Origin: Pseudomonas sp. ANT_H4
GTDB lineage: Bacteria > Pseudomonadota > Gammaproteobacteria > Pseudomonadales > Pseudomonadaceae
Reading direction: 5' to 3'
DNA: 64,000 nucleotides
NCBI RefSeq assembly: GCF_008369295.1
Contig: NZ_VOBG01000007.1
Coordinates: forward strand, 229,413-293,412
A program made the translations under genes and the position numbers. Each line of letters begins with the position of its first letter. Within the stretch, counting starts at the first letter, position 1. The notes under the pieces are model-generated. The model was not told the DNA's origin, ran no database searches, and saw only the letters and a list, made by a program, of their open reading frames with translations. Shown here piece by piece: positions 1-10,208 of the stretch.

Positions 1-603
1 ATGAGCTTGACCGCCGCGGTGCAGCAAGAAATTGGCAAGGCGCTGGGGTATGTGCCCCAAGGCGGTATCTGCCTGCTAACCCAGGCTCGCAGTTGGGGCC
101 TGGCGTTTAATCCGGTGAGTTTTTTCTACTGTTTCGAAGCCGATGGGCGGCTGGCGGCGATCCTCTGCGAAGTCACCAACACTCCCTGGCGCGAGCGCTA
201 CCACTACGTGCTGCCAGCTCAGGCGCTAGCGGCCGATGAGCATCAACACTTTGCCGTAGCCAAGGCGTTTCATGTCTCGCCGTTCCTGCCAAGGGACCTG
301 GAATACCGCATGAGCTTCAGCCCGCCCACCACAAGACTCGGCGTGCACATGGCCGACTGGCAAGGCGAGGTCAAAGTGTTCGACGCCACCTTGAGCCTGC
401 AACGCGAGGCCCTCGATCGATCCAGCCTGCACCGTTACCTGTGGCGCTTCCCCTGGATGACCGCCAAGACCTGCCTGGCGATTTACTGGCAAGCCCTGCG
501 CCTGCTGTTTAAACGCACGCCGATTTTTCCCCACCAGGCCGCCGATGGCGCCTCACGAACTGCAGTTGGGTATACCAAGGATCGCCGCCATGAAATCCCC
601 TAG
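1..603 (+). CDS. DUF1365 family protein, 5'-truncated by window edge
   Basis: This is the C-terminal 200 residues of a DUF1365 family protein; the family is usually about 250-270 residues, so the first 60 or so lie outside the window and the methionine at position 1 is probably internal. The motif GLAFNPVSFFYC (about residues 34-45 here) and the following EVTNTPWRERYHYVL are characteristic of the family. The biochemical role is not established. These genes regularly sit in front of a cyclopropane-fatty-acid synthase-like gene, as here, where the next gene overlaps this one by 14 bases. That suggests a role in modifying membrane lipids, which is inference from context. Confidence 0.85.
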   Translation: MSLTAAVQQEIGKALGYVPQGGICLLTQARSWGLAFNPVSFFYCFEADGRLAAILCEVTNTPWRERYHYVLPAQALAADEHQHFAVAKAFHVSPFLPRDLEYRMSFSPPTTRLGVHMADWQGEVKVFDATLSLQREALDRSSLHRYLWRFPWMTAKTCLAIYWQALRLLFKRTPIFPHQAADGASRTAVGYTKDRRHEIP

Positions 604-1861
604 CTTATCGGTCAAATCCAGTCGTTTAAACGTTAACGGCATGACCGGCGCCTTGTTGCGCAAGGCTGTGCTGCGCCAATTCGGTAACCTTCGTCACGGC
701 CAGTTGGTGGTGATCGAAGACGGCGAGCGACAAGTCTTCGGTGCTCGAGAAGCGCACCTGCTGGGGGAAATCCAGATCCTTGACTCGGCCGTATGGGGCC
801 TGGTGGCGGCCAACGGCTCCATCGGTGCCGGCGAGGCGTTTATTCATGGTTACTGGAGCAGCCCGGACCTGACCGCCGTAGTGCGCGTGATGGTCAGCAA
901 CCTCGATGTACTCGATGCTCTTGAAGGCGGCCTGGCGAAACTGGCGCGGCCCTTCACCCAAGGCCTGCACTGGCTCAACCGCAATACCCGCAAGGGCTCA
1001 CAGAAGAACATCGCCGCACATTACGACCTGGGCAATGATTTATTCGAAGAGTTTCTCGACCCAACCATGATGTATTCGGCCGCACAGTTCCTTACTGCCG
1101 ACGACACCCTGGAACAGGCACAACTGAACAAGCTGGAACGTATCTGCCAGAAACTGGCGCTCAAGCCTTCGGATCACCTGCTGGAAATCGGCACTGGCTG
1201 GGGCAGCATGGCGCTGTACGCCGCGCAGCACTATGGCTGCAAGGTCACCACTACGACCTTGTCCAAGGAGCAGTTTGCCTACACCGAAAAGCGCATTGAA
1301 GCACTGGGTTTGCACAATCAGGTGACGCTGCTGTTGCAGGATTATCGCGACCTCACCGGGCAATACGACAAACTGGTGTCGATCGAGATGATCGAAGCCG
1401 TGGGCCATCGTTTCCTGGCGACTTACTTCAAGCAGTGCGCGCAGTTGCTCAAGAGCGACGGCCTGATGCTGCTGCAAGCCATCACCATCCGCGAGCAACG
1501 CTACGAACAGGCCAAGAGCAGCGTGGACTTTATCCAGCGTTACATCTTCCCCGGCGGCGCCCTGCCCAGCGTGCAAAAAATGCTGGACATCGTCAGCCGC
1601 GACACCGACATGAACCTGCTACACATGGAAGACTTCGGCCTGCACTACGCGCGAACCCTGCGCCTGTGGCATGAGAGCTTTCGCCGCGCCCATGGCCGCC
1701 TGATGGAACTGGGCTACGACGAATACTTTCTGCGCCTGTGGGAGTTTTACCTGTGCTACTGCGAAGGCGGTTTCATGGAGCGCACCATCGGCACGGCACA
1801 ATTGCTGCTGGCCAAGCCCTCGGCGGTAACCCAACCCTTACTCGGCCGCTTTAATGCTTAA
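590..1861 (+). CDS. Cyclopropane-fatty-acyl-phospholipid synthase family methyltransferase
   Basis: A 423-residue SAM-dependent methyltransferase of the CFA synthase family, which adds a methylene or methyl group across unsaturated phospholipid acyl chains. The SAM-binding glycine motif LLEIGTGWGS lies near residues 197-206, preceded by the substrate-domain signature HYDLGNDLFEEFLDPTMMYS and followed by VSIEMIEAVGH, all typical of the family. The ATG at 590 is preferred because it follows an AAGG ribosome-binding site and gives the short overlap with the DUF1365 gene; an upstream in-frame start at 545 has no support. Pseudomonads carry more than one family member. This one belongs to the DUF1365/DUF2878 operon, so it need not be the main stationary-phase Cfa enzyme. 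Confidence 0.88.
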   Translation: MKSPSLSVKSSRLNVNGMTGALLRKAVLRQFGNLRHGQLVVIEDGERQVFGAREAHLLGEIQILDSAVWGLVAANGSIGAGEAFIHGYWSSPDLTAVVRVMVSNLDVLDALEGGLAKLARPFTQGLHWLNRNTRKGSQKNIAAHYDLGNDLFEEFLDPTMMYSAAQFLTADDTLEQAQLNKLERICQKLALKPSDHLLEIGTGWGSMALYAAQHYGCKVTTTTLSKEQFAYTEKRIEALGLHNQVTLLLQDYRDLTGQYDKLVSIEMIEAVGHRFLATYFKQCAQLLKSDGLMLLQAITIREQRYEQAKSSVDFIQRYIFPGGALPSVQKMLDIVSRDTDMNLLHMEDFGLHYARTLRLWHESFRRAHGRLMELGYDEYFLRLWEFYLCYCEGGFMERTIGTAQLLLAKPSAVTQPLLGRFNA

Positions 1862-2333
1862 AAAGCTGGCGAATGCCGTGCTGTTTCAGTGCGGCTGGTT
1901 TGCCTGCGTCATTGGCGGTGACAGTCTGTGGTTGCTGGTGGGGTTGGCGGTATTGGCTATCCATCTGCTGTGGATAAGTTCATATGCCAGAGAAGGAGGA
2001 CTTATTCTCTACGTCACTTTGGCTGGCACGGCGCTTGACACGCTATTACGCAGTTTGGGCGTGTTTCAGTTCAGCGAACCTGGCCCATTGATTCCTTTCT
2101 GGCTGATCCTGCTGTGGGCGCTATTAGCCACCACTCTGCGTCATTGTCTGGCCTGGACAGCACGCCCCTGGTGGCGCGCCAGCCTGCTAGGGGCGCTGGG
2201 CGGGCCGCTGTCTTACTACGCCGGCAGCCAATTGACTGGCGTGATTTTCCCTTACGGTACCGGGCCAACGCTTGTTGGGCTGGGGTTGCTCTGGGCGCTG
2301 TTTTTTAGAGGGCTACACCGGATAGCACAGTAA
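1854..2333 (+). CDS. DUF2878 inner-membrane protein
   Basis: A 159-residue, strongly hydrophobic protein with four to five predicted membrane segments (about residues 8-45, 49-65, 79-95, 105-125 and 138-152). It resembles the DUF2878 family that accompanies DUF1365 and CFA-synthase-like genes in proteobacteria. Its start overlaps the end of the methyltransferase gene by 8 bases, so the two are translated from one message. The function is unknown; from context it probably belongs to the same membrane-lipid modification pathway. Confidence 0.75.
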   Translation: MLKKLANAVLFQCGWFACVIGGDSLWLLVGLAVLAIHLLWISSYAREGGLILYVTLAGTALDTLLRSLGVFQFSEPGPLIPFWLILLWALLATTLRHCLAWTARPWWRASLLGALGGPLSYYAGSQLTGVIFPYGTGPTLVGLGLLWALFFRGLHRIAQ

Positions 2334-2387
2334 CGTCCGTCAGAGCTTTCACACCGATGCAGCGCTGTTGCCTTACACTGCGCGTCT

Positions 2388-2693
2388 ATGACCACCATTC
2401 CCCACACTCAAATTGCCGAACCCGCCGTCACCTGCTCCACCTGCGCCGCGTGCTGCTGCCAGTTGGAAGTCATGCTGATCACCGATACCGGTGTGCCTGA
2501 ACGTTTTATCGACACTGACGATTGGGGCGGCGAAGTCATGCTGCGCCTGGACGATGGCTGGTGCGCGGCGCTGGATCGCAACACAATGATGTGCAGCATC
2601 TACGAGAAGCGCCCGCTGATCTGCCGTGAGTTCGAGATGGGTGCGCCGGAGTGCATCGACGAGCGCCAGGGGATTGCGACGATGTATCGCTGA
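2388..2693 (+). CDS. YkgJ-family cysteine cluster protein
   Basis: A 101-residue soluble protein with an N-terminal cysteine cluster (CSTCAACCCQLEV, about residues 16-28) and further cysteines in ALDRNTMMCSIYEKRPLICREF. This is the pattern of the YkgJ/UPF0153 family, presumed to bind a metal or Fe-S cluster. It stands alone, about 55 bases after the lipid operon, and no partner can be inferred. Start and length fit the family. Confidence 0.8.
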   Translation: MTTIPHTQIAEPAVTCSTCAACCCQLEVMLITDTGVPERFIDTDDWGGEVMLRLDDGWCAALDRNTMMCSIYEKRPLICREFEMGAPECIDERQGIATMYR

Positions 2694-2722
2694 TCTTCGA
2701 TCAGATGTGGAAGCCTATCTGT

Positions 2723-2746
2723 GTTTGGCCGCAATCGCAGCCAAAC
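2723..2746. other. Perfect 7-bp hairpin in the ykgJ-murI gap
   Basis: GTTTGGC (2723-2729) pairs with GCCAAAC (2740-2746) around a 10-base loop, between the convergent ykgJ-like gene and murI. There is no T-tract, so it is at best a weak transcription end for either gene. Nothing else is apparent in the 160-base gap. Confidence 0.35.
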
Positions 2747-2856
2747 CGAACAAGCGCTTCATAAGAAGCATTCCTTCCGAACGAAGTTCGTATGATTTTG
2801 TACAGGCTAACTTCCTATAGAAGTCAGTGCAAAAAGAACGTGACCTCACGAACTTT

Positions 2857-3651
2857 TCACAAGACAAAACTTCGTACAACACCTGAAGACTTCCATAGTG
2901 TTGGTAGGATTTTTCTCAGGTGTTCCGGATCACCACTCGTCCAGAATTGCGCCGTCCGAGGATTGCCCTCGGCCAACAATCCGCGCTCACCCAAAAGCCG
3001 CTGCAACTGACGTGCAACCGCCGCCCCGGTGTCGATCAGGATGATCGTGGGCGGTAGCAGTTGCGCCAACAGTGGCTTGAGAAAGGGATAGTGAGTGCAG
3101 CCCAGAATAATGGTGTCGCAACCAGCCTCGACCAGCGGTTCGACATAACCTTGCAACAGCAGGCGCAAGGCAGGGCTGCGCAGGTCGCCCGTTTCGATCA
3201 GCTCCACCAGACCCGGACACGGCTGGGTAATCACCCGCACATCGGTGGCAAAGCGGTCCAGCAACGCGGCGAACTTGGCGCTCTGCAGCGTGCCGGTGGT
3301 CGCCAGCACGCCGACCACGCCACTGCGGGTAGCCGCCGCAGCCGGTTTGACGGCGGGCTCCATGCCCACCAGCGGCCAATCGGGAAAATCCCGCCGCAGA
3401 TCAGCGACAGCAGCCACGGTCGCGGTGTTGCACGCGATCACAAAGGCCTTGGCACCCTGCTCGCGGAAAAATCCGGCGATCAGCCGAGAGCGTTCGCGAA
3501 TAAATTCCGGAGTTTTCTCGCCATAGGGAATGTGCCCGCAATCGGCCACGTACAGCAGTGACTCATGGGGCAACAGGCGCTGGATTTCGTCCAGCACCGA
3601 CAGGCCGCCGACACCGGAGTCGAACACACCAATCGGCGCGTCCTTAACCAT
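2857..3651 (-). CDS. murI: Glutamate racemase
   Basis: A 264-residue cytoplasmic glutamate racemase that supplies D-glutamate for peptidoglycan. Visible family marks are [12 protein letters not shown] (residues 8-19), the two catalytic cysteines in ACNTATV (Cys74) and LGCTHYPF (Cys185), and [11 protein letters not shown] in between. The ATG at 3651 is chosen because homologues begin just before this GVFDSG block; upstream extension to 3702 would lie inside moeB. It is the last gene of the hemA-prfA-prmC-moeB-murI operon and overlaps the end of moeB by 8 bases. The order matches PA4662-PA4666 of P. aeruginosa. Confidence 0.95.
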   Translation of the reverse strand: MVKDAPIGVFDSGVGGLSVLDEIQRLLPHESLLYVADCGHIPYGEKTPEFIRERSRLIAGFFREQGAKAFVIACNTATVAAVADLRRDFPDWPLVGMEPAVKPAAAATRSGVVGVLATTGTLQSAKFAALLDRFATDVRVITQPCPGLVELIETGDLRSPALRLLLQGYVEPLVEAGCDTIILGCTHYPFLKPLLAQLLPPTIILIDTGAAVARQLQRLLGERGLLAEGNPRTAQFWTSGDPEHLRKILPTLWKSSGVVRSFVL

Positions 3652-4399
3652 GTCGGGTACCGCAGACGCTGCAACCCGGATCGCGCTTGACCCGCAACTC
3701 ACGAAAACGCGTGGTCAAGGCATCGATCAACAACAGCCGCCCTACCAGCGGCTCACCGAAACCGGCCAGCAGCTTCAGCGCTTCCAAGGCTTGCAGGCTG
3801 CCTACCAAACCCACCAGAGGGCCGATCACGCCGGCTTCGCTGCAAGTCAGTTCGGCTTCGCTGCCGTGCCCGTATAAACAGTGGTAACACGGACTTTCGG
3901 CGCGCCGGGGGTCGAACACCGAAAGCTGACCGTCCAGACGAATCGCCGCACCGCTGACCAGCGGTTTACCGGCAGCCACGCAGGCGGCATTTACCGCTTC
4001 GCGGGTGGAGAAATTGTCGGAGCAATCCAGCACCACGTCTACCGCAGCCACGGCGGCGGCCAGGGAATCGGCGTCCATAGCGGTGCGATGGGCGACCAAT
4101 TGGATCTCGGGATTGATCGCGCCCAGGCGGCGGATGGCCGAATCGACTTTGGTAAGACCCACACTGTCGGTGTCGTGGATGATCTGGCGTTGCAGGTTGG
4201 TCAGGTCGACGGTGTCGAAATCCGCCAAATGCAGTTCACCAACGCCGGCTGCCGCGAGGTACAAGGCAACCGGTGCCCCCAGGCCGCCGAGGCCGACAAT
4301 CAGCGCACGACTATTTTTCAGGCGCAACTGGCCGTCGATGTCAACATGCTGCAACAGAATCTGCCGGCTATAGCGCAACAGCTCCTGATCGGTCAGCAC
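3644..4399 (-). CDS. moeB: Molybdopterin-synthase adenylyltransferase (MoeB/ThiF family)
   Basis: A 251-residue E1-like enzyme that activates the C-terminus of MoaD with ATP during molybdenum cofactor synthesis. The nucleotide-binding loop [20 protein letters not shown] is at residues 36-55. The catalytic-loop region and the two zinc-binding CxxC pairs (CYHC and, near the C-terminus, CSVC) are present. ThiF, its thiamine-pathway relative, is the main alternative, but length and position next to prmC fit the gene called moeB in pseudomonads. It overlaps prmC by 7 bases and murI by 8, so all three are translationally linked. Confidence 0.88.
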   Translation of the reverse strand: MLTDQELLRYSRQILLQHVDIDGQLRLKNSRALIVGLGGLGAPVALYLAAAGVGELHLADFDTVDLTNLQRQIIHDTDSVGLTKVDSAIRRLGAINPEIQLVAHRTAMDADSLAAAVAAVDVVLDCSDNFSTREAVNAACVAAGKPLVSGAAIRLDGQLSVFDPRRAESPCYHCLYGHGSEAELTCSEAGVIGPLVGLVGSLQALEALKLLAGFGEPLVGRLLLIDALTTRFRELRVKRDPGCSVCGTRHG

Positions 4400-5223
4400 G
4401 GCCGGCGTCCCAGGCTGATGCGTTCATGGCCGCCGAGGTCGATGCGGCTCTGGACCTCTTCGAAGCCTTGCGCCAGCAACAGGTCGCGAACGGCCTGGGC
4501 CTGGTCATAACCATGCTCCAGCAGCAGCCAGCCGCCGGCATCCAGATGCACGGGTGCCTGAGCGATGATCAGGCGCAGGTCGTCCAAGCCATCGTGGCCG
4601 GCCACCAAGGCGCTGGCCGGCTCGAAACGCACATCACCGGCAGCCAAGTGCGGGTCGGTGTCGGCGATATACGGCGGGTTACTGATGATCAGGTCGTAGG
4701 TGTGATCTTTCAGGGCGCTGAACCAATGGCTGCTCAGCACCGTAGCGTTGTTCAGGTGCAGGCGCTGGCGATTACGCTCGGCGAGGGCCACTGCTTCGAG
4801 CACGCGGTCGACCGCAGTGATTTTCCAATCCGGACGCTCGCTGGCCAGAGCCAGGGCAATAGCACCACTGCCAGTGCCCAAGTCCAGGACATTGGCCGGC
4901 GTGGCGGGCAGTAATTCCAGGGCGGCTTCCACCAACATCTCGGTTTCCGGACGCGGGATCAGCGTGTGCGGTGCCACTTCCAGGTCCAGCTTCCAGAACC
5001 CTTGCTGGCCGAGGATATAGGCCACGGGCTCGCCGCTACGGCGGCGTTGCAGGTAGCTGGCGAAGGTCAGCGCGGCTTCGCTGCTGACGATCTTTTCCGG
5101 CCAGGTGTGCAGGTAGCTGCGAGACTTGCCCAGGGCCGCGGCCAGTAGCAATTCCACATCCAGGCGCGCAGTGGACGAGTCAGGCAACTCGGCGGCGCGT
5201 AACAAACTAGCAATAATGGTCAT
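4393..5223 (-). CDS. prmC: Release factor glutamine methyltransferase (N5-Gln)
   Basis: A 276-residue SAM-dependent methyltransferase that methylates the glutamine of the GGQ motif of release factors 1 and 2. The SAM-binding motif DLGTGSG is at residues 114-120 and the catalytic NPPY at 182-185, which together define PrmC/HemK. It begins directly after the stop codon of prfA, whose product is its substrate, so enzyme and target are made from one message. The N-terminal helical substrate-binding domain (about residues 1-75) is intact. Confidence 0.95.
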   Translation of the reverse strand: MTIIASLLRAAELPDSSTARLDVELLLAAALGKSRSYLHTWPEKIVSSEAALTFASYLQRRRSGEPVAYILGQQGFWKLDLEVAPHTLIPRPETEMLVEAALELLPATPANVLDLGTGSGAIALALASERPDWKITAVDRVLEAVALAERNRQRLHLNNATVLSSHWFSALKDHTYDLIISNPPYIADTDPHLAAGDVRFEPASALVAGHDGLDDLRLIIAQAPVHLDAGGWLLLEHGYDQAQAVRDLLLAQGFEEVQSRIDLGGHERISLGRRPC

Positions 5224-6306
5224 TTATTCACCTATCGCTGCCAGTTGGTCGGCCTGGTATTCGGCCAGTAACGGCTCGATCACCGCATCCACGCCACCGG
5301 CAAGAATTTCATCCAAGGAGTACAGGGTCAGGTTGACCCGGTGATCGGTAACCCGGCCCTGGGCAAAGTTGTAGGTACGGATGCGCTCGGAACGGTCACC
5401 GGAGCCCACCAGCAATTTGCGCTCGCTGGCAATCGCATTGGCGGCGGCGCTGGTCTGCTGGTCATTGAGCTTGGCCGACAGCCAGGACATCGCACGCGCT
5501 CGGTTCTTGTGCTGGGAACGTTCTTCCTGGCACTCCACCACAATGCCCGACGGCAAGTGGGTGATACGGATCGCCGAGTCGGTCTTGTTGACGTGCTGGC
5601 CGCCAGCACCCGATGAACGGTAGGTGTCGACACGCAAGTCCGCCGAGTTGATCTCGATGGCTTCCTGCTCGTCCGGCTCAGGCAACACCGCCACGGTGCA
5701 AGCCGATGTGTGAATGCGGCCCTGGGATTCAGTGGCCGGAACCCGCTGTACGCGGTGAGCGCCAGATTCGAATTTCAGCTTGCCGTAGACGTTGTCGCCT
5801 TCAATCCGGGCGATGACCTCTTTATAGCCGCCATGTTCACCGATGTTCTCGGACAAGATCTCGACACGCCAGCCGCGGCGTTCGGCATAGCGCGAATACA
5901 TGCGAAACAGGTCCCCGGAGAAGATCGCCGCTTCGTCACCGCCAGTGCCGGCGCGGATTTCCAGGAATACGTTGCGCCCATCGTTGGGGTCCTTGGGCAG
6001 CAACATGCGTTGCAGGTCGCCTTCCAGTTCGATCAGCCTGTCCTTGGCTTCGCGCACTTCTTCAACGGCCATTTCGCGCATGTCCGGATCGCTGTCCTTG
6101 AGCAACGCCTGGGCGCCTTCGAGGTCAGCCTGAACCTTGAGCAGCTGTGTATAGATGGCCACAATGGGTTCAACTTCCGCGTATTCCTTGGAATAGGTGC
6201 GGAACTTGTTTTGATCGGAGATGACTTCGCCATCGCCGAGCAAGGCGGTCAGTTCCTCGAAACGATCCTGGATCATGTCCAGCTTATTGAGCAGTGACGC
6301 TTTCAT
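5224..6306 (-). CDS. prfA: Peptide chain release factor 1
   Basis: A 360-residue release factor that recognises UAA and UAG stop codons. The GGQ motif that triggers peptidyl-tRNA hydrolysis is at residues 235-237, within [20 protein letters not shown]. The PAT (PxT-type) anticodon-like tripeptide of RF1 is at about residues 190-192, rather than the SPF tripeptide of RF2. The length is exactly that of the family. It overlaps the end of hemA by 4 bases, as in other gammaproteobacteria. Confidence 0.97.
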   Translation of the reverse strand: MKASLLNKLDMIQDRFEELTALLGDGEVISDQNKFRTYSKEYAEVEPIVAIYTQLLKVQADLEGAQALLKDSDPDMREMAVEEVREAKDRLIELEGDLQRMLLPKDPNDGRNVFLEIRAGTGGDEAAIFSGDLFRMYSRYAERRGWRVEILSENIGEHGGYKEVIARIEGDNVYGKLKFESGAHRVQRVPATESQGRIHTSACTVAVLPEPDEQEAIEINSADLRVDTYRSSGAGGQHVNKTDSAIRITHLPSGIVVECQEERSQHKNRARAMSWLSAKLNDQQTSAAANAIASERKLLVGSGDRSERIRTYNFAQGRVTDHRVNLTLYSLDEILAGGVDAVIEPLLAEYQADQLAAIGE

Positions 6307-7586
6307 TGCGGTTTTTTATCCGAAGCCGACGTGCCCTCATTGAGGGCAAAGAGTTCCTGGGCCATGGCCAGCGCATCGAGGCGGCCTTCGGCAGTCAGTT
6401 TTTTAAGCTGCACGCTTGGGGCGTGCAGCAATTTGTTGGTGAGGCCACGGGCCAGGTGCATCAGCACGTCTTCGGCGCTGCTGCCGTTGGCCAGCATGCG
6501 CTGGGCCTTGATCAATTCCTCATCCCGCAGGCGCTCGCCCTGCTGGCGGTAAGCCTTGAGCACATCGACGGCGGCCAGTTCACGCAGGCGCACCATGAAG
6601 TCATCGGCGCCGGCGCTGACCATTTCCTCAGCCGCCTGGGCTGCGCCCTGGCGGCTCTTGAGGTTTTCAGCGACCACTTCGTGGAGATCGTCGACGCTAT
6701 AGAGGTAAACGTCGTCCAACTCGCCGACTTCAGGCTCGATATCCCGGGGAACGGCGATATCCACCATGAAGATCGGCTTGTGCTTGCGCAGCTTCAAAGC
6801 GCTCTCTACCGCGCCTTTACCGAGGATCGGCAACTGACTGGCGGTGGAACTGATCACGATGTCGCTGCGCACCAGTTCGGCGGGGATTTCCGAGAGCAAC
6901 ACCGCATGAGCGCCGAACTGCTCGGCGAGGATACTGGCACGTTCCAGGGTACGGTTGGCCACGACGATCCGCTTGACCCCCAGCTCATGCAGGTGGCGGG
7001 CGACCAGGGTGATAGTTTCGCCGGCGCCGATCAGCAGCGCCTGGCTGCGTTGCAAGTCGCTGAAGATCTGCTTGGCCAGGCTGACAGCGGCAAATGCCAC
7101 GGAGACCGGGTTTTCGCCGATGGCGGTATCGGTGCGCACCTGTTTGGCCGAGTTAAACGTGGCCTGAAACAAACGCCCCAGCAGCGGGCCAATGGTCCCG
7201 GCTTCACGGGCCACGGCGTAGGCCGATTTCATCTGGCCGAGAATTTGCGGTTCGCCCAATACCAGCGAATCGAGCCCGGAGGCGACCCGCATCATGTGAC
7301 GAACTGCCGCATCTTCTTCGTGCACATAAGCACTCGTGCGCAGCTCTTCAAGGCTCAAATGGTGGTAATCAGCCAGCCAGCGCAACACCACATCCACCGA
7401 AAGATGTTCCTGCTCTATATAGAGCTCGCTGCGATTGCAGGTGGAAAGGATCGCAGCTTCGCGGCTGTCAGTGAGCCGGCAGAGCTGCTGCAAGGCCTCA
7501 ACCAACTGCTCCGGGGTAAACGCCACGCGCTCGCGGACGTCTACAGAAGCAGTCTTGTGGTTAATACCCAGAGCAAGGAAGGCCAT
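6303..7586 (-). CDS. hemA: Glutamyl-tRNA reductase
   Basis: A 427-residue enzyme that reduces glutamyl-tRNA(Glu) to glutamate-1-semialdehyde, the first committed step of tetrapyrrole synthesis. The N-terminal block [17 protein letters not shown] and the catalytic Cys50 in STCNRSELY are present, followed by the NADPH-binding region [16 protein letters not shown]. It is the first gene of the five-gene minus-strand operon. The promoter must lie in the 270-base gap to the divergent TPR gene. Divergence from the TPR-lolB-ispE genes is the usual gammaproteobacterial hemA/lolB arrangement. Confidence 0.97.
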   Translation of the reverse strand: MAFLALGINHKTASVDVRERVAFTPEQLVEALQQLCRLTDSREAAILSTCNRSELYIEQEHLSVDVVLRWLADYHHLSLEELRTSAYVHEEDAAVRHMMRVASGLDSLVLGEPQILGQMKSAYAVAREAGTIGPLLGRLFQATFNSAKQVRTDTAIGENPVSVAFAAVSLAKQIFSDLQRSQALLIGAGETITLVARHLHELGVKRIVVANRTLERASILAEQFGAHAVLLSEIPAELVRSDIVISSTASQLPILGKGAVESALKLRKHKPIFMVDIAVPRDIEPEVGELDDVYLYSVDDLHEVVAENLKSRQGAAQAAEEMVSAGADDFMVRLRELAAVDVLKAYRQQGERLRDEELIKAQRMLANGSSAEDVLMHLARGLTNKLLHAPSVQLKKLTAEGRLDALAMAQELFALNEGTSASDKKPQ

Positions 7587-7772
7587 TCAATATCGCTGAT
7601 GATGTCGAGAGGCCGACAATTGTCCTACTTCGCCTGATTCAGAACAACCATTGCCGTCTATTGCCCTGGTAGCTTACGCCTATAAAAGGCCATCTGTGGA
7701 GCGTGCACGCTCGTGATGGTCGTTAACGATGACGCGGGCTTACTGAATAAAACGCGTTGCCCTCAGGTTCTT

Positions 7773-7788
7773 CGCGAGCAAGCTCGCG
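7773..7788. repeat. REP-type palindrome between hemA and the TPR gene
   Basis: CGCGAGC-AA-GCTCGCG is a perfect 7-bp inverted repeat within a longer stretch (about 7764-7798) that resembles the REP elements scattered through fluorescent Pseudomonas genomes. A similar core recurs at 53867-53880. It lies in the 274-base divergent intergenic region, which otherwise must hold the hemA and TPR-gene promoters; I could not place -35/-10 boxes with confidence. Confidence 0.65.
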
Positions 7789-7860
7789 CCTACACGGTTA
7801 TGTTTGGCCGAAGGCTTGTGTCATGATGATCCGACCGCAGGTTAGTCGTCCTCTTCCTAT

Positions 7861-9585
7861 ATGAATAGATCTTCCGCGTTGCTCCTTGCTTTTGTCTTCC
7901 TCAGCGGCTGCCAGGCCATGGCTCCCGTATCGCCGGACGGTTCGCCACCGGTAGAAGACAGCACTCCCACCCCTGAAAAGCCCAAGGTTTACTCCTCGTT
8001 CAGTGAAGAGACGGTATTCAGTCTGCTGAGTGCGGAGCTGGCCGGCCAGCGCAATCGTTTCGACATTGCCCTGGATAACTACGTGACCCAGGCCATCAAT
8101 ACCCAGGACCCAGGTATTTCCGAGCGGGCGTTTCGCATTGCCGAGTACCTGGGCGCCGACCAGGCCGCGTTGGACAGTGCGCTGATCTGGGCGAAAAACG
8201 CCCCGGACGACCTTGAAGCCCAACGTGCAGCGGCGATCCAACTGGCTCGCGCCGGGCGCTATGACGACTCCATGATCTATATGGAGAAAGTATTGCAGGG
8301 CAAGGGTGACACCCACTTCGACTTCCTCGCGCTGTCGGCTGCCGACACCGACCAGGACACTCGCACCGGCCTGATGAAGAGTTTCGACCGGCTGCTGCAA
8401 AAGCACCCGAAGAATGGCCAGCTGATTTTCGGCAAGGCCTTGTTGTTGCAACAGGATGACGAAGCCGAGGCCGCCTTGAAGCTGCTGGAGCGCAACCCAC
8501 CGGAAGACGGTGAAGTCGCCCCACTGCTGCTGCGGGCGCGCCTGCTGCAAAACCTCAATCGCGGCAAGGAAGCCTTGCCGTTGCTGGAAAAAAGCATCAA
8601 GAAGTACCCGGACGACAAGCGCCTGCGCCTGACTTACGCCCGCATGTTGGTGGAGCAGGACCGCATGGAGGATGCCAAGGTAGAGTTCGCCAGCCTCGTC
8701 CAGCAATATCCGGATGATGACGAACTGCGCTACTCCCTGGCGCTGGTCTGCCTGGAGGCCAAGGCCTGGGATGAGGCCAAGGGCTACCTGGAAGACCTGA
8801 TCGCCCGGGAAAGCCATGTCGACTCGGCGCACCTGAACCTGGGGCGTATCGCTGAAGAGCGCAACGACCCGCAAGGCGCGTTGATCGAGTACGCCCAGGT
8901 CGGCCCCGGCAATGACTACCTGCCAGCCCAATTGCGTCAGGCCGATATCCTGATGAACAACGGCCGCACCGATGAAGCGGAAAAACGTCTGACGGCGGCA
9001 CGGGATGCAGAGCCGGACTACGCCATCCAGCTCTACCTGATCCAGGCAGAGACCTTGTCGGCCAACAATCAGGGCGATCGCGCCTGGAAAGTACTGCAGC
9101 AAGCACTGCTGCAATACCCCGACGACCTGAACCTTCTGTACACCCGCGCCATGCAAGCAGAAAAACGCAATGACCTGGCGCAGATGGAAAAAGACCTGCG
9201 CCTGATCATCAAGCGTGACCCGGACAACGCCATGGCACTGAACGCCCTGGGTTACACCTTGTCTGACCGTACAACGCGCTATGCCGAGGCCAAGGTCCTG
9301 ATCGAGCAGGCTCACCAGCTCAACCCGGAAGATCCGGCCGTGCTCGACAGCCTGGGCTGGGTGAATTACCGCCTGGGCAACCTGGACGAAGCCGAACGCC
9401 TGCTGCGCCAAGCCCTTGAGCGATTCCCCGACCAGGAAGTCGCCGCTCACCTGGGCGAAGTGCTCTGGGCCAACGGCAAACAGCGCGAAGCCAGACAAAT
9501 CTGGAAGAAGTTCCTCAAGGAACAACCCGAAAGCCCTATCCTGCGCAGCACCATCAAGCGCCTGACCGGATCCGAGACCCTTTAA
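7861..9585 (+). CDS. TPR-repeat outer-membrane lipoprotein (PA4667-like)
   Basis: A 574-residue protein with a lipoprotein signal (hydrophobic [11 protein letters not shown], lipid-modified Cys17) followed by a Pro/Ser-rich linker. The rest is mostly tetratricopeptide repeats, seen as recurrent LNLGRIAEE..., ALNALGYTL and [18 protein letters not shown] units. TPR arrays are protein-interaction scaffolds, and the lipobox places it on a membrane facing the periplasm. It is probably co-transcribed with lolB, which begins 4 bases after its stop. The homologue in P. aeruginosa occupies the same position. The exact partner is unknown. Confidence 0.85.
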   Translation: MNRSSALLLAFVFLSGCQAMAPVSPDGSPPVEDSTPTPEKPKVYSSFSEETVFSLLSAELAGQRNRFDIALDNYVTQAINTQDPGISERAFRIAEYLGADQAALDSALIWAKNAPDDLEAQRAAAIQLARAGRYDDSMIYMEKVLQGKGDTHFDFLALSAADTDQDTRTGLMKSFDRLLQKHPKNGQLIFGKALLLQQDDEAEAALKLLERNPPEDGEVAPLLLRARLLQNLNRGKEALPLLEKSIKKYPDDKRLRLTYARMLVEQDRMEDAKVEFASLVQQYPDDDELRYSLALVCLEAKAWDEAKGYLEDLIARESHVDSAHLNLGRIAEERNDPQGALIEYAQVGPGNDYLPAQLRQADILMNNGRTDEAEKRLTAARDAEPDYAIQLYLIQAETLSANNQGDRAWKVLQQALLQYPDDLNLLYTRAMQAEKRNDLAQMEKDLRLIIKRDPDNAMALNALGYTLSDRTTRYAEAKVLIEQAHQLNPEDPAVLDSLGWVNYRLGNLDEAERLLRQALERFPDQEVAAHLGEVLWANGKQREARQIWKKFLKEQPESPILRSTIKRLTGSETL

Positions 9586-9589
9586 GATT

Positions 9590-10207
9590 ATGTTTTTGCG
9601 CCACGTCATCGTTTTCAGCTTTATCGCCCTGCTCGCCGGTTGCGCGGGTTTCGGCGCACGCGAGTCCGTCGAAGGCCAGGGCAACCTAGCACAGTGGCGA
9701 CAGCACAAAGATCAACTGAACAGCCTCGACGGCTGGCAGATCAGCGGCAAGGTCGGGATTCGCGCACCGAAGGACTCGGGCAGTGGCACCCTGTTCTGGC
9801 TGCAACGCCAGGATTACTACGACATCCGACTTTCCGGCCCCCTGGGACGTGGCGCTGCACGCCTGACCGGCCGACCGGGGCAAGTGAGCCTCGAAGTCGC
9901 CAACCAGGGCCGCTATGAAGCGCCGAACCCCGAAGGTCTTCTGGAAGAACAACTGGGCTGGAAATTACCAGTGTCGCATCTGGTGTGGTGGGTTCGCGGG
10001 CTGCCCGCACCCGACAGCAAGAGCCGCTTGAGCCTCAATGGCGACAGCCGCCTGGCCACGCTGGAACAGGATGGCTGGCAGGTCGAGTACTTGAGCTATG
10101 TTGAACAGAACGGTTACTGGCTACCCGAGCGCATCAAACTGCATGGTACTGACCTTGACCTCACGCTGGTGATCAAGGACTGGCAACCACGCAAGCTGGG
10201 GCAATAA
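9590..10207 (+). CDS. lolB: Outer-membrane lipoprotein insertion factor LolB
   Basis: A 205-residue lipoprotein that takes lipoproteins from LolA and inserts them in the outer membrane. The lipobox LLAGC gives a lipidated Cys18. The conserved motif [13 protein letters not shown] (about residues 47-59) and [20 protein letters not shown] are LolB signatures. Position between the TPR gene and ispE, with 1 base to ispE, is conserved in gammaproteobacteria. It acts at the inner face of the outer membrane. Confidence 0.95.
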   Translation: MFLRHVIVFSFIALLAGCAGFGARESVEGQGNLAQWRQHKDQLNSLDGWQISGKVGIRAPKDSGSGTLFWLQRQDYYDIRLSGPLGRGAARLTGRPGQVSLEVANQGRYEAPNPEGLLEEQLGWKLPVSHLVWWVRGLPAPDSKSRLSLNGDSRLATLEQDGWQVEYLSYVEQNGYWLPERIKLHGTDLDLTLVIKDWQPRKLGQ

Positions 10208-10208
10208 C

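Noticed and set aside
2775..2825. FRT-like or lox-like inverted repeat near ACTTCCTATAGAAG
   Set aside because: The arms and 8-bp core do not match FRT or loxP; resemblance is limited to short GAAGTTC/ACTTC words.
6294..7637. 447-residue plus-strand open frame opposite hemA
   Set aside because: It is fully antisense to an unambiguous hemA, has no family signature and is His/Gln-rich in the manner of shadow frames in GC-rich DNA.
7798..9708. 636-residue minus-strand open frame opposite the TPR lipoprotein gene
   Set aside because: The plus-strand gene has a lipobox, TPR repeats and conserved neighbours; the antisense frame has none.
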